64,000 bases of DNA from positions 629,260 through 693,259 of the forward strand of contig NC_053405.1 in assembly GCF_016859285.1 (NCBI RefSeq), in the 5' to 3' direction. This document shows positions 27,001-39,556 of this stretch, piece by piece (within the stretch, counting starts at the first letter, position 1; every line of letters starts with the position of its first letter). Position numbers and translations under genes: made by a program. The notes below the pieces were generated by a model. It saw only the letters and a program-made list of their open reading frames with translations. It made no database searches and was not told where the DNA came from. The DNA is from Xiphias gladius (taxonomy: Eukaryota; Chordata; Actinopteri; Istiophoriformes; Xiphiidae).

Positions 27001-27492
27001 AAGATGAAATTACATAAATTGCGCCGTGGTGCTGTCCGGCTCCTGGCCGGGGCTGAACGGTCACGTGCAAGCACTACACTCCCCCCAGGTAACACACCTG
27101 CTGCTGTGAAAGAGCGAGAGCAATAAATACGCACTGGAAAAGTCCCAAAACGTGAGCAGGAACTGGAGGGCAAGAGACCCACAATGGACACTGTAAGCCT
27201 ACTACGTGATTACTATCAGCGAATTATTTAAATCACATTTGTATGGGAATGATTCTGTCCCAAGCTGTTTGGTCACTAAAAGCGGTCCCCACATGATCTC
27301 CAGTCACTCTAGACACTTCTTACACTTTGTTTTCTGATGTGTCCCCTCTCAGATGACTCGGTGTACGAGTCTCCGGAACCCTTCCTGACGGACGACACCA
27401 CCGGCGGCTGCGGCCTCGCTCTGCCCCGCCTCTCCCTGCTGGTCGCCATGTTGCTGGCCCTGCTCCTCATCCTCTTCCTCGCCTCCTCATAG
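23146..27492 (+). CDS. efna2: Ephrin-A2 (GPI-anchored Eph receptor ligand), 5'-partial, three exons seen
   Basis: Ephrin-A proteins are GPI-anchored cell-surface ligands of EphA receptor kinases and act in contact-dependent axon guidance and tissue boundary formation. Three exons join in frame (23146-23438, 25674-25739, 27353-27492) and give about 165 residues. Seen: the receptor-binding domain with [34 protein letters not shown] and the [13 protein letters not shown] receptor-binding loop; four conserved Cys (YCP, TCD, ECN, PCL); an N-D-S glycosylation sequon after the domain; and a hydrophobic C-terminus after GGCG that fits a GPI-attachment signal. [13 protein letters not shown] and the PTN-(D/E)-(S/T)-(V/L)-YE-(S/A)-PEP linker match ephrin-A2 better than A1, A3, A4 or A5. 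Exon sizes of 293 and 66 nt fit the usual ephrin layout. The first exon (signal peptide and the YAVYWN-like start) was not found in the 23 kb upstream. Which teleost duplicate this is (efna2a or efna2b) cannot be told. Confidence 0.96.
23817..24015 (+). repeat. 20-bp minisatellite in an efna2 intron
   Basis: About ten tandem units of a 20-bp motif, consensus GACCCGCCCAGGTAGACTAA, with variants GTCGACTAA and GTCGACAAA. It lies about 380 bp after the 293-nt exon and is followed directly by a GT microsatellite. Each unit contains CAGGT(A/C)GAC, which resembles a splice donor. Confidence 0.93.
24022..24086 (+). repeat. (GT)n microsatellite in an efna2 intron
   Basis: About 32 uninterrupted GT repeats, only 7 bp after the 20-bp minisatellite. 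Confidence 0.97.
25674..25739 (+). CDS. efna2: efna2 exon closing the ephrin domain
   Basis: This 66-nt exon lies between acceptor CCCCCGCAG and donor GTGAGT. It continues in frame and encodes [20 protein letters not shown] with the fourth conserved Cys and the last strand of the ephrin fold, ending PTN. The intron before it is 2,235 bp and the one after it 1,613 bp. Confidence 0.95.
27353..27492 (+). CDS. efna2: efna2 terminal coding exon with linker and GPI-anchor signal
   Basis: The acceptor is CCCTCTCAG before 27353 and the stop TAG is at 27490-27492. It encodes the [12 protein letters not shown] linker with a sequon, then a Gly/Cys stretch and about 25 Leu-rich residues to the end, as expected for a cleaved GPI-attachment signal. 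The optional extra linker exon known in some ephrin-A genes was not seen in the intron before it, but a short exon could be missed by eye. Confidence 0.94.
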
Positions 27493-27720
27493 CACCTCCT
27501 CTTCACCCCCCTCCCGTCGCTCCGGGGAGAAACTAATCCAGCTCCCTCTCCCTGACCTCTGACCTTCACATGAACTCCAACCAGCAGCTCGGCCAATCTG
27601 AGGAGGCAGAGGTCACTGGAGCTGCTGTCGTTGCTGGTTCCGCCCGGAGTTTCTGGGATCATCTCTGCTCTGTGATGATGTTTCTGTTCAAACATCAATA
27701 AAACTGTTACAGATCTGCAA
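27493..27720 (+). other. efna2: efna2 3' UTR with poly(A) signal
   Basis: This follows the TAG stop. A canonical AATAAA lies at 27697-27702, giving a short 3' UTR of roughly 220 nt. Longer alternative 3' ends cannot be excluded. Confidence 0.7.
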
Positions 27721-30700
27721 GTCGAGACTCCATCGACTCCCATGTTAAAGTCCCCGTTTGCTGCAGATACAGGTCAACTGGATATTTACCGTGGACACGT
27801 CCGACTCCTGCCTCTTTAGTGCCGGACGTCGTTACAGCTTTTTAAATTCCAGTGCCAAAACACGCTGAATTTCAGCGCCGATGCCAAAACTTCACTTTTC
27901 TACAAAAACCCTCCTTTTAATTTAGCACCTTACCGTGTTTCCTCAGATAGTGACCTTTTGTTTACCTCCACTACAGAAGGTACCAGGCCTTTATTTCTAG
28001 TTCCCTCTATCATTGGTCGGATTTTAGTAGGACCTGTTTGGCCCGTTAAAGTTACTGCATTGCACTATTAATACAAACTCAGCACTTCCTGTAAGCATTT
28101 CAGATTAAAAGCTCTCTTGTGTTTCCATGGACAGAAACCCTTAATTTCTTAACAGGGCTTTTATTGTGAAACATTGTACATTACTACAAACTACAGCTGG
28201 GTGAGACCTTAACACACACAGACACACACACACCCACGGTGACTGAAATAGGTCAATAATACTTTAGATGGGCGATCCAGAGCAACACAGTGTTGAAAAT
28301 ATGATGATTTTATTGTTGAGTTAATTGAATTAAAGTGGTGGAAATCTGATATGAACATTATTCGCCAGACACCAGGAGCCATTATCGGGGAACCGGCTTT
28401 AATTGACTCCGGCTTTTTGATTTGAGGAAATACGGTAAACTTCCAAACTTAGAGAGCCGTACCGGTGGTTTCACATGTTTTAGCCCTTTAAGAAACCTGC
28501 AGAGTCCCAAAGTCCCAAACAGTGATACTTTTTAATCTCGCAGAAAGAGGTGGACTATTTTTTTGCACAAAATATGGATGTTTTGAGCAGGATATTAGAT
28601 GCATTGTGCACAAAAATCAACCTTTTATGACTTTGTACAAATATAGAACAAGATAATAAACAAGACCTTGTGCAGAAGACATCAAAGATCAAAGATTTTC
28701 TACTGTTTCGCACAAAATCGTGTGTGTAAATCTAAACTTAAAAAAAAACAATCAAACTTCCAGGATGTCAGAGGCTCCATACAAGTCACATTAATTTAAC
28801 ATCACAAGTAACAGCTTTTGGTTTCCAGTCATGTCAGCGTTCTTTGTTTAATCCGTCACGTTCAACTTCTGCTTTAAGTCTTTTCAAAGTTACAGTGACT
28901 GTACGAGGAAATTCCGATTGTTGGAAAAAATCTGCACTGAAAATTCATCAGCTGATGTTTACGTCGATGGATTATCATCCGACAGTACGTTCGCTTATTT
29001 TCACATCGTACATTAATGAAGGGAAATCAATGGCTGGCTGTTTGGAAAATAAAACACATCAAAAGCAGTGCAGCAAGTTTTCAAAAACGCTCAGCAAACT
29101 GCAAACACAATAAATTCTTTGAAAGGTTTGGAGATATATAAACTGTGCGCACAATATAATATCAAACATCTAGTGCGCTAATATCTTGAACAAGACACTT
29201 TACAAACAAGTTATTATCTTGTTCCTTTCAAAATAATCATTTTCAGGACTTCAGGGGTTTGGTGAGGGCACAGAAAATGGAGTTAAGCAGCTAAAACTCG
29301 CACTGTCACTGGTGTGGTCTTTTAGTACCAGCTCTCTGACTTAATATGGTAGAAAATGATGATTTAAATCATGAAATACCAGAGAAAGAACCAGAGCAGA
29401 CCAGTCGATCCAGGAGATGATCAGGTAGAAACATCACGTGACAGTGACGGTGTGACGTGAAAGACAAATATGGCGTTGAGGAAACAAGACGCGGCGGTGA
29501 GGACTTCCCCGAGCAGAGTCTGAAACATGGCAGTCGATGGAGTCCAGCTTCAGTCCGTTTGTCTGCGGATAAATGAAACAGAAACACGTCGGGCTGATTT
29601 TCAGTATTTCATCACAGCTCTGGACTTATTCAGCAAGACAGAGCAGCATCATCCAGTCTGTACGAACACCAGCAGAAACGGGCTCAGCGTCAACAGCTTC
29701 TCTGTTTGAGCTAAAGCAGTTTCAGCCAGGCGGACTGAAGGGTGCGGCTTCGGTCCGAGCAGCGTTCACCAGCTCTCTGTTCTCCAGGAAACATCCACCT
29801 CATCTCTAAGACCTTTTCACTGATGGTTACAGTCACAAAAACCTGCCACAGCTGTCAAAATGAAAGTACTCGGGTCATTGGTTTGACTGTCAGACCAGTC
29901 GGCCCTGGTTTCTCCTGAACTATGCAGAAAATAAAGGTTCTGAATCAGCTGCTAAGTCCTGGTTCAACCTGTAACACCCAGATTAGGTAGCTGTAAACCC
30001 GGTTCAGCGCTCACGCCATCACCTGAAGTCTCCCTCCGACGGATTGCTCCTTATCCGACCGGCCGGACCGATTCTCAAACGGCTGTCGCACCTCTGTAAT
30101 TCTGACATAAGCAGGGCCGCAACGTCCTGATTGTTTTCATTATCAGTCTATTCGATTAATCGTTTAATCGTTTAATTCTCAAACAGTTTCTTCAGTCCAA
30201 CAACAGAGACATTCAGCGTATGAAGCGATAAAACACAACCCTCCCATAAACTGTAGATGTTAACTCCTGCAAACAAGACATGGGTCTTATAGCTACTTAT
30301 ACCTTTAGCTCCATAATAAGCTCATTGGAGGCTTTTTTAACGTCAGCGAGGATAGTTCCCTGTACACAAATTGACCGATTCAGCTCGCATGTTCTCAATC
30401 TGGTTATATGTTACTTAATACCTGCTGGTGCAAAGCAACGAGATGAGCTGACGTGGCTTCGAAGATTGTTTCACAGCCCCGAATCCTGGAGGTCCCCCCT
30501 CTATTTTTTTAAAATAAAAATTACACAGAAGGACCTTTCTCTCCCGAGGAAACTGTTAGTTCAGTTTTTTGTTCCTTCAAACTCAAAAAGACCACGATCT
30601 AGATTTGTCCATAGAATCGTTAATTGGCTGTAGTTGAGTGCGTCTGCCAGTAAGATCCATGGTTAGTTACTACAACTGTTTTTTCCTGTAGCTTGTGGAG

Positions 30701-33700
30701 ACATTAGTTGTCATTAGTTGGTTACGATGTGGTTATAACCAATCAGATCAGAGCTGTCAGGTCAATGATACTTCTGGACGCTGTGGATTATTTCTGCGAC
30801 TGAAATCATCATCATCATCATCAGATACGAATATTAAAATAAAGGCCAGATTAGATTAGAGCCCCTCTCTCTCTGTCTCTTTCCCTATGTCTCTCGCCCA
30901 CCTCCAGCGCTTTCATTTATGTAAATCTGCCAAAGACTCATGCTGAACTTTTCTATTGGGCGCTTGTCTGGAGGAGGACGACTGGTAAAGTCACGCAGCA
31001 GCTGTAGGGGTCACTTTAGCCCCGCCCGCTTTCAGTCCCGGGGGCGGGGTTATCTGAAGGGGTTTTTTTTTTTAATCATGTTGTTTTGTCGTAAAAATAA
31101 AAACGAATGTTATGCGCAAAATAAAAACGAAAAATGGCCTTTTTCCCCACTGGTGCTGAATTTTTAGTGAGTGAAACAGCGACACCGTGTGGTCGAGGTG
31201 AAGACCTTCATCAAGTCCCACACGTCTTTTTTTTCTCTTCATCTCTTCATACCATCCCTCCATCTCTGCCGATGGAGGGGCAGCGTGTCCTTGTGTGTGG
31301 AAGAGCAGGGGCATGCTGGGAAATGCAGTATAACACGAACGCACTGTGATGGAGGACGGACAGACGGATGATGTAGCACTTGGACTCCTGCGGAGAAGGA
31401 TGGAAACAAACCGACATCGACGTTTCCTCGTCGGTTTTTATTTTACATTTGTGCCAGTTTTTTGTTTTAAAAAAAAAAAGCAGGAGCAAATTCATATGAG
31501 ATATGAAGGAATCAGTCTGATGTTTGTTGTTGTTGTTGCTGTTGTTGTCGTTTTTCTCCTATTTGTTCCTGCTTGCATCACAATGCATTCTGGTCCTTGT
31601 AGTCCCGTGTGTTCTGGTTCAGTTGATGAATAATATTCGGTGGGTTTTCCAGCTCGTCATCCTTTTCTTCGTTGATTTTCCTGTGGATGGAATCAGTTTT
31701 TCGTGGTGTAAGAAATGTTAAAGAAGCTGGAGGAAGGAAAAACTACAGAAAAAAAGTTCTTATGGTGGTTTTGTGAGTGGGAGTGAGACCTCCCTGCTAT
31801 CTCTGGTTTACAATATCTCTGAGCTCAATCATACTGAGAAGAAAATGTTTTTCTACATGAAAATGTCTGCATATTCTATTCTTTGAAAGACAAAAAAATC
31901 TGTTTTTGTATATTTTCTTATTGGATGCTTATAAAGTCCTGTTGTAAAGAATGCATTTATCTGATTGGCTGAATAGCTAACGAGGGGTCAGAGGTCACCG
32001 GGCCTATTCAGGACATTTTTTCCTGTGCTGCATGAGCAGGAAAAATAAAACCTAAGAAAACATTTACTGAATTTACTTCGAAGAAGATTTCAGAGAGAAA
32101 ATGTTAAGAAGTGTATGAATCTGTGTTTGATAAATTTCACCACCAATAAAAAAAATCCACTAAAAAGTATTTTTCCACTTTGTCCAGTTTGTCCCAGTTT
32201 GTCCCAGTTTGTTCGAGGTCATCCACATGTGGGGAAAACACTTTTGAGTCCACGTGATTTTGTTGTTGCGGTTTCTTGAAATAATTTTGTACTGACAGAG
32301 TCACCTTCTGTGGGAAGTGGTCACAAGGAGTTAAGTACTTAAATATTATTTTCAGGTACTTGTGCTTTGCTGGAGTATTTCAGTTTCCTGCTACATTACA
32401 CTTCTACCGCTGCATTTTGTTTTCAGTCGGAGGCCTGAGGCAATGTAGGGAGCTGCCTGCGGCCTCACAATGTACAGATATACGACAAAAACGTGCTCTT
32501 TTTCTAACTTCCTCTTCCTCTTCTACATTTTAAGTACATACAGTGACTTCAGACCGAATTCAGATCTTTTTGCACAGTTTATTGTGGTGTAAATGAAACA
32601 TTTCAGCTTTTGGATTTTTACGAAATTTGCAGAAAATTCTGAAAACATGTTTTCACTTTGTCCTCGTGGGCTATTGGGCGTAGACCGAAGGGGTCTGGAT
32701 ACTTTCTGGATCCAGTGTTGGGTTCACACCAAACGCAGACGTCTTCCTCTGCCATTGTTATTCCCGATCTGCTCTAAAAGAGAAAACCACCTACCTCAAT
32801 TAATCAAAACACTAAAGCACCATTTGCATTTGAACCCCACATTTAAATTTTTTTCAAACGTCTAAACTGAGTCTAAATACAAGCTTGAACTGTTTTTGGT
32901 GAATAGTGGAAACTGAGTTGTGTGAAAAAATGCGAAGGTTGTGAATTCAGCCGGAGGAGATCCAGATTCCAATCCAGTTCTGGGACTTCATGAAGAAAGG
33001 AGTTAAAGCTGAAACCGGACAAGCGCTCCCGACCGTCTGTACCGAGCAGCGTGACAGCTGAGGGTCGTTTATCCACGGAATCAACTCGGCGTATCAACGT
33101 GCACCTTCGCAGGTTTATGGTAGGTTCGAGGTCGGATTTCATATCTTGGATTATCAGGGTCTGAATCTGACCAGGTCAAGTTGAGGAACCAGGTTTTCTG
33201 ACTAGAAATTTTTAAATCTGAATCGAGCTTATTGACTCCGAATATAATTTTCTAATTCAAATTTCTTGTGTCTGATTTTGTGAACTCTGAAAATTTACAT
33301 TTAAATTTATATTTACTAGAAATAAAGTTAGAGAAGAAAGAAATTGCACAACTTGAATTAGCGACTGAAAAAATTTCAAATAATGGTGGAATTCAGATCA
33401 CAAATGTTTCACTAGTATTCGGTTACTTAGCAGAATAACATTAAAGACGGGGGCTCCCTCCACAGGCGGGGGAGGCCAGACCAGGACCAGTAGACTGAAC
33501 TTCGTCTGGACAATCAGCGGATTGATCCTTTAAGTTAAAGATTAGACCACGAAGAGAATTACTGACCTTAGGTTTCTCCCGATCCTGATCGCAGACTGTG
33601 CGGGCTATATGTTTATACGAAGACTCAGAGGTGAGACTGAGAGTAACCAGATTACAGTTTGAGCTGAACTCACCTCCGTCAGCTGAACAGCAGGAAGTCA

Positions 33701-33854
33701 TCTTCCTGGATCTCCCGCCGTGAGTCAAAGGGAGACTCGCCTCTCCGGCTCTCGCCACAGTCTCCAGGTCCGGCTTTTCCTCCCACTGGAGAGCTGCCAC
33801 ACAGCTGTTTTTGGCTCCACGCCCGGACCGGGGAGAGAACCGCCAGGCAGCGCT
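27721..33854. other. Intergenic stretch, no gene seen
   Basis: AT-rich sequence with chance open frames and a repeat fragment. I see nothing recognisable as coding. Confidence 0.6.
32335..32420 (+). repeat. Fragment of the 'ACTTGAGTA' dispersed repeat
   Basis: TAAGTACTTAAATATTATTT...GGTACTTGTGCTTTGCTGGA...CTGCTACATTACACTTCTAC, a diverged internal part of the same family. Confidence 0.5.
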
Positions 33855-34260
33855 GGAAAGTAACTGAGTACATTTACTCAAGAACTGTACTTGAGTAGAG
33901 CTTCGAGGTACTCGTCCTTTCTCCTGCTACTTTATACTTCTACTCTTTTCAGATATGACCAGTCAATCATATCGACGTGTTACTATTACATAGGGAAACC
34001 ATCCAGCACTGAAGTAATAAAGTAGTTAAAATTAGCTCCACCTTTACCAGCTGCTACGTCAGAGTGACGCATGACGTCTACCAGTAATTATAATACAACA
34101 ACATAATACACATCTACTTTCGGCACTGTAAGCACGCAGTACTTTGACGCTCATAATTTTGTAATTTTACTTTGAAATGTGTAACTTTTGCTTGTAACAG
34201 AGTACTTTGCTTGTAACAGAGTACTTCTGCACTTTTACTCACAGATAATAATAATCCTGA
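33855..34260 (+). repeat. Dispersed fish repeat ('ACTTGAGTA' type)
   Basis: GGAAAGTAACTGAGTACATT, ACTCAAGAACTGTACTTGAG, then CTGCTACTTTATACTTCTAC and a late AGTACTTTGCTTGTAACAGA duplication. It matches a very common teleost dispersed repeat. Related pieces occur at about 32,335-32,420 and, in reverse, 41,795-41,880. Confidence 0.7.
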
Positions 34261-34689
34261 ATCCTGAATCCTCGGCAACGAACGCTTTTTCTTTCAGCAC
34301 TTTTTAACCAGGTTCAGCCAGAACCGTCTTTCTAATCAATCAAACCAAAACGCCCTGACACGACCAAGACGCGCCTTTTTTGAGAATTTCTGGCAAAGCA
34401 AGAAAGGTTTCGGTTCCGTCCGGTCATCAGCCTGTACACAGGTAGGTACCCATCAGATATCCCTGCTGCACCTGCTGCCTGACTGCCTGACTGCCTGACC
34501 TGAGCCTGGCAAACGCAAAACACTCAACTGTCACGTCCCAACTCAGCTGAAGCTGAAACTGAACGGGTCGCTTTTGTTTGACGACGCTGTTTACCCACCA
34601 TCAGACCATCAGACCGGGGTGGTTGGGTGTGGTGTGTTATGATGGGTATCGCTCTCCGCTAAAAACCAGCTACCGGTTTTAACGTGGAG

Positions 34690-34800
34690 GCCGCGTGGTG
34701 TGTATACACAGTATTTACACGGTATTCACACACAGTATTTATACACAGTATTTACACGGTATTTACACACAGTATTTACACGGTATTCACACGGCATAGT
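34690..34800 (+). repeat. Tandem repeat of CAGTATTTACACGGTATTCA
   Basis: About five imperfect units of roughly 20 bp alternating ACAGTATTTACAC and GGTATTCACAC, just upstream of the Tc1 remnant. Confidence 0.8.
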
Positions 34801-34834
34801 AACGTGAAGGTTTGTTGAAGCCTTTTGCTAAAAC

Positions 34835-35210
34835 TGTTTCATGATGACAGAAAAAACTTTTTTTTTGCAAATTTATTAAAAAGGAAAAACTGAAATTTCA
34901 CATGGACATAAGTATTCAGACACTTTGCTATGACACTTGAAAGTTGCCTGCGGTGCCTCCTATTTCTCTTGATCATCTTGGAGATGTTTCTGCACCTTGA
35001 CTGGAGTCCACCTGTGGTAAATGCAGTTGATTGGACCTGATGTGGAAAGACACACACCTGTTTATCAAAGGTCTCACAGCTGACAACGCACATCAGAGCA
35101 AAAACCGAGACATGAGGTGGAAGGAGCTGCCGGCAGAGCTCAGAGACACAGATCTGGGGAAGGCTACGAAAAAAAATTCTGCTGCAGAGGCACAGATCTA
35201 CTATCATGAA
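34835..35210 (+). mobile_element. Tc1/mariner-type transposon 5' remnant
   Basis: The segment GCAAATTTATTAAAAA...CACATGGACATAAGTATTCA...GGAGTCCACCTGTGGTAAAT...GATTGGACCTGATGTGGAAA...CAGATCTGGGGAAGGCTAC follows the familiar order of the 5' end of a fish Tc1-like element, including the CAGAGCAAAAACC piece before the transposase start. The transposase frame is lost after about 35,170. Recognised from memory of the family, not by search. Confidence 0.75.
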
Positions 35211-36374
35211 ATCCTGGGGTGGTGGTGGTCTTGCTGAGTCCACTTGGACACGGACCGAGGCCCTCCTTTTCGAGCGGATTTCTCGGCCCCGGTTGTTTGG
35301 TCTGCACCCAGGTACGGCTGACAGCTTTCACAAAAGCCTCGAAGAGCTGTACTTGTGCGGGCAAAAGCACGAGGCTTCGTTACATCCGGACCAAACAAGT
35401 TGCGGAAAATACAAATACCAGTGTTTATAAAGTGAATAAGCTGAAGGTGGCACCACTGAAAGCAGGTGGAGTCAATGATGTATTAACCGTGTTTATTTTT
35501 TTGGTCCCAGTAAAGATCTGCGTTCAGAAAGTCTCGTGACTGGTTTAAAGTTTGAGTGAGGTTTCTGGGTGGAAGTAGGAATTTTGACAGGATTCATTCT
35601 GTCTAAATCACAGTTGTATTGATCCATTTATGGCCACTAGGCTGCAGAGGAGCTGCAGAAAAAGCTGACACTTTTCTTCAGAGTCGACTCAACCTTCCAG
35701 TCTTTCCTGATTTTAAGGCTGAGGATTTACGGAGATAACAACTATTCTACATGTGTACGCATGTATTTGAGCGTGTACCTCATTTGGTTTTTGTGTGATA
35801 ATAACTTAAAAGCTGCAGCTCCCTCTCCACGGCCACTGCAGCTCTGACCTTTGACCTCCACAGTTTGGGTTGTCTGCAGTTTGTCCTGCTGCTCAGTCTC
35901 ATGTGAACGAGGTGAAAATAAATTTAGACGTGAATCGGGATGAAAACACGGTGCAGGCGTCAGTCAGCTGCTGATGGTGCCTGTGTGTGTGTGTGTGTCT
36001 GCGGACTGTCAGAACATGAGCTCTAAGACCATTAAGATGAAAATATTCTGTTGTTGTTGACGAGGAGGTGGTTGTCATAGTAACGAGGAGGAGGAGAAGG
36101 AGACAGGTACACGCACCTCCTGGTCTCTCTCCCAGCAGCGCAAAACCAGCAAAACCCTGTGTTCTGTTGTTCTCCCTCTGTGTCGCCAGTCATCATTCAT
36201 CAGATCTGGAGATCAGTACTGGCCTCTGAAATGAAATCCTCATCCGACGACGATCAGCAGAGTACAGTAGAGAACAGAGTGAGTAGAGAGAGCGGAGAGG
36301 AGCTCAAGAAAAGGGGGGGTAGGGGAGCTTCGCGCTTGGGTCTGACCCGAGAGAGAATCTGGACCACGGTGACC

Positions 36375-37366
36375 CCATGGCGTCGTCATCCTCATCATCC
36401 TCGTCACCACCATGTCTATCATCACCACCACCATCACCTTCATCACTATCATCATCACCACCATCATCACCTTCATCACTATCATCATCACCACCATCAT
36501 CACCTTCATCACTATCATCATCACCTTCATCACTATCATCACCACCATCAACATCACCACCACCATCATCACCTTCATCATTATCATCACCACCACCATC
36601 ACCACCACCATCATCACCTTCATCATCATCACCATCACCTTCATCATCACTATCATCATCACCTTCATCACCACCAACATCATCATCATCATCACCTTCA
36701 TCATCATCATCACCTTCATCACCACCAACATCATCATCATCATCACCTTCATCATCATCAACCCCATCATCACCATCACCTTCATCAGCACCATCATCAT
36801 CATCACTATCATCACCACCACCATCATCACCTTCATCATCATCACCATCATCATCAATACCACCACCATCACCTTCATCACCACCACCATCACCTTCATC
36901 ATTATCATCACCACCACCATCATCACCTTCATCACTATCATCATCACCACCATCATCACCTTCATCACTATCATCACCACCACCATCACCTTCATCATCA
37001 GCACCATCATCACCTTCATCACTATCATCATCACCATCGCTATCATCATCACCTTCATCACTATCATCATCACCATCGCTATCATCATCAGAGAATCTGA
37101 ACCACAGCGACCCCACGGCGTCGTCATCATCATCATCCTCGTCACCATCATGTCTATCATCACCACCACCATCACCTTCATCACTATCATCATCACCACC
37201 ATCAACATCATCACCTTCAGCACCACCACCATCATCACCTTCATCATTATCATCACCACCACCATCATCATCATCACCTTCAGCACCACCACCATCATCA
37301 CCTTCATCATCATCACCACCACCATCACCTTCATCACCACCACCATCACCTTCATCGTCATCAAAC
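36375..37366 (+). repeat. ATC/CAC trinucleotide minisatellite, about 1 kb
   Basis: Almost pure TCA/CCA/TCC triplets (ATCACC, TTCATC, ATCATC blocks) for nearly 1 kb with strict triplet phase. Because no stop triplets occur, three + frames and at least two - frames stay open, giving apparent proteins rich in Ser/Pro, His, Ile/Thr, Met/Val or Asp/Gly. These look like repeat artefacts, not genes. A flank with GAGAATCTG-ACCAC-G-GACCCCA is present at 36,353 and again at 37,091, so part of the array is a 738-bp duplication. Confidence 0.93.
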
Positions 37367-39334
37367 CTAAAAAGACATTACTGTGTCTTTACAGTCAGAA
37401 ACCAATTTAATCCTCCTAATAAAATAAAACCAGTTTAAACCCGTCTGACAGAAACTCCGCCTCCCCCAGACATCACATGACTGATCAAAGCCCCCTCCTC
37501 TGTCAGATTAATTCAACCCCCCCATCAAAGTCCCCGTCACAGACTGGTTGGACTGTTTTTACTGGGCAGCTCCATGAGTTTCTGTTTTGATGTCTGAAAA
37601 AATCCTCCTCAGTTTTGACTCCGACTGTCGGAACATTTTTCTTTTGAACTCCACACATTTTATCGAATACTTCAAACCCCAGAAAACATTAAAACGGATT
37701 TAGGAGCGACTGAACACGTGTCCCTCTCTGTCACGAACGTATCTTCTCTGGATCTCTCAAATGTTCCCAGACTGGGCGGCAGCGCGACGCGTCTGCAGAG
37801 GCAGAGAAACCGGGGAGACGACAGTCCAACAAACCTCAGGAACAGAAACTGTTCCTGTCAGAGGCAGAGACCTTTCAGCTGTGAGGGCAGACAAACCTCA
37901 GGGTCACACTGACACCTGCTGTCTGCTCCGATCACCGCAACCTGTCCTCATACCAGAGGGCACGTCTTTCTCCATCGAGCCTTTTCGGATCGTTATACCT
38001 CCCTCGGCGTCACAACGGCGTCCCGGAATGGAACCGGTCCGTTCCAGGACGAAATGCGTCTGAACCTGTACAGAAAACAGAGACGACTGAGGACAGTTGT
38101 CTAACATCATCGGTGACGGGCTGGTTTTCGCTTGTTCAGATGAACCCGCTCTTTGTTAACCGGTATCCTACCTCTTCCAGCTCCAGATGGGGTGTCGTTT
38201 GAAAAGCGCAGTACCCGAGAGTTGGATGGACGATATTACGGTGTGATGAATACCGCGAGGGACTCGATGCTCCTAATTCGGAACAATATCATTGCCTTCT
38301 GTGCTACGAGCACTAAAACGTGCGTCAGGAACGGGGAGATGTAGGGTCTGTAGCTGCATCAGCTCAGAGATGCTGTCATTCAAAGACGTCCCTTTGTAGT
38401 CAGAAGCCTGCCGGCACATGCATCCAGGTGTTTCTTGAGCATCCAGATGTTCATTATTCTTGGCATCAAGTGACCAACATGGCGCCAGATGTTACCGGGG
38501 TTCACACACCTGGTCTACCAAGCGTTGCGATGCCGAGTGATGATTCACTCCTCAATCTGTCAGGACTTTAACGTTTTGAGGGACCCGCCCGTAGTTTCTC
38601 TCTCCACAGACGGTCGGCTTCTCTTGTGTTAGAGATGCCGACCGTCTCTGGAAACGCTGCCGAGGACGAGGCCGAGCTGCTGGCGTGGTTAGATCCCACA
38701 TGTAAACGCATCTGAAAGACAGACCGGCTGTTTTTAGGAAGTGTGATGTGAAGAGAGGGATGAGTGGGACTGTGTGACTGGATGACTCCTATGTTTTTTC
38801 CCTTTCATTTGTTTTCCTGGACTTTTTGTCTGCAGGTCTCAGTCAGCTTTATTAATATAGGCTTGTCCCATCCTGTGTGAACGGTGCAAAACTAATCAAA
38901 GACTCGTCATTTTACAGGTCAGCTGAACATGTAAAAAATTTTAAAAAACCAACTGTGTTCTCATATAAATTCAGAGTGGTTCTAAATAACAGGAAAACAT
39001 AATCCACAGTTCAGCATATACATAGAGAGACTAAGTAATGATACATGAATGATACATCAATCCATGCGGATTTAACTAAATCTGTTTTGCCGGCTTTCGG
39101 GCGTCTAAAAGCCCCGGTAAACTCTACACAACTATGTGAATACGATATTATCACTATATTATCTGTGTCTTAAAAACTGGTGCTAGTGGTTAATTTCTAC
39201 ACTGGATCTAGATATGGGACGTAGGGACGCGGTCTGGGTAGTCAGACGGCCAAAAACAACCTCTTCCAGGCTGAAGGACGAGCTCGGTTCATTCACGCCA
39301 AGAACGGAGCGGGTCGCAGGGAACGGAGCTGCCT

Positions 39335-39556
39335 ACATCAGAGATGTCAAACCCTTTGGCCTGGTGGAGGCACACGGGAACGAAGAACGTGGGTGAATTA
39401 AGCAAGCTTGCTCAGAGGAAACTGGGCATTGTCTTGACCGCTGTGCCCTGGGAGAGAGCCTTCTCCAGGGCAGGTGATCAGCTCTCCAACCTCAGGAACT
39501 CCGTCGAGCCAGAACCCCTCAACACGATCAAGTTCCTCAGCAGCATCCGGTCATAA
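39335..39556 (+). pseudogene. hAT-family transposase C-terminal remnant
   Basis: About 70 codons read like the hAT C-terminal dimerisation region: NPLAWWRHTG, ELSKLAQRKLGIVLTAVPWERAFSRAGD, LRNSVEPEPLNTIKFLSS. This matches the family pattern LAxxxLxIxATSVPSERxFSxAG, then R..L.p..v..L.FL. The rest of the transposase, with the zinc finger and DDE core, was not found, so this is a fragment or part of an older domesticated relative. It ends at TAA near 39,554. Confidence 0.8.

Noticed and set aside
33660..33881. Exon-like GC-richer segment on the minus strand with ATG and a GTGAGT donor
   Set aside because: No frame gives a known protein, the upstream side is a dispersed repeat, and no partner exon was found. 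Noted only as a weak candidate for an unannotated first exon.
36159..37438. Long open frames of 270-374 codons on both strands
   Set aside because: All arise from the ATC/CAC trinucleotide array, which cannot contain stops in several frames. Compositions are extreme and no domain is present.
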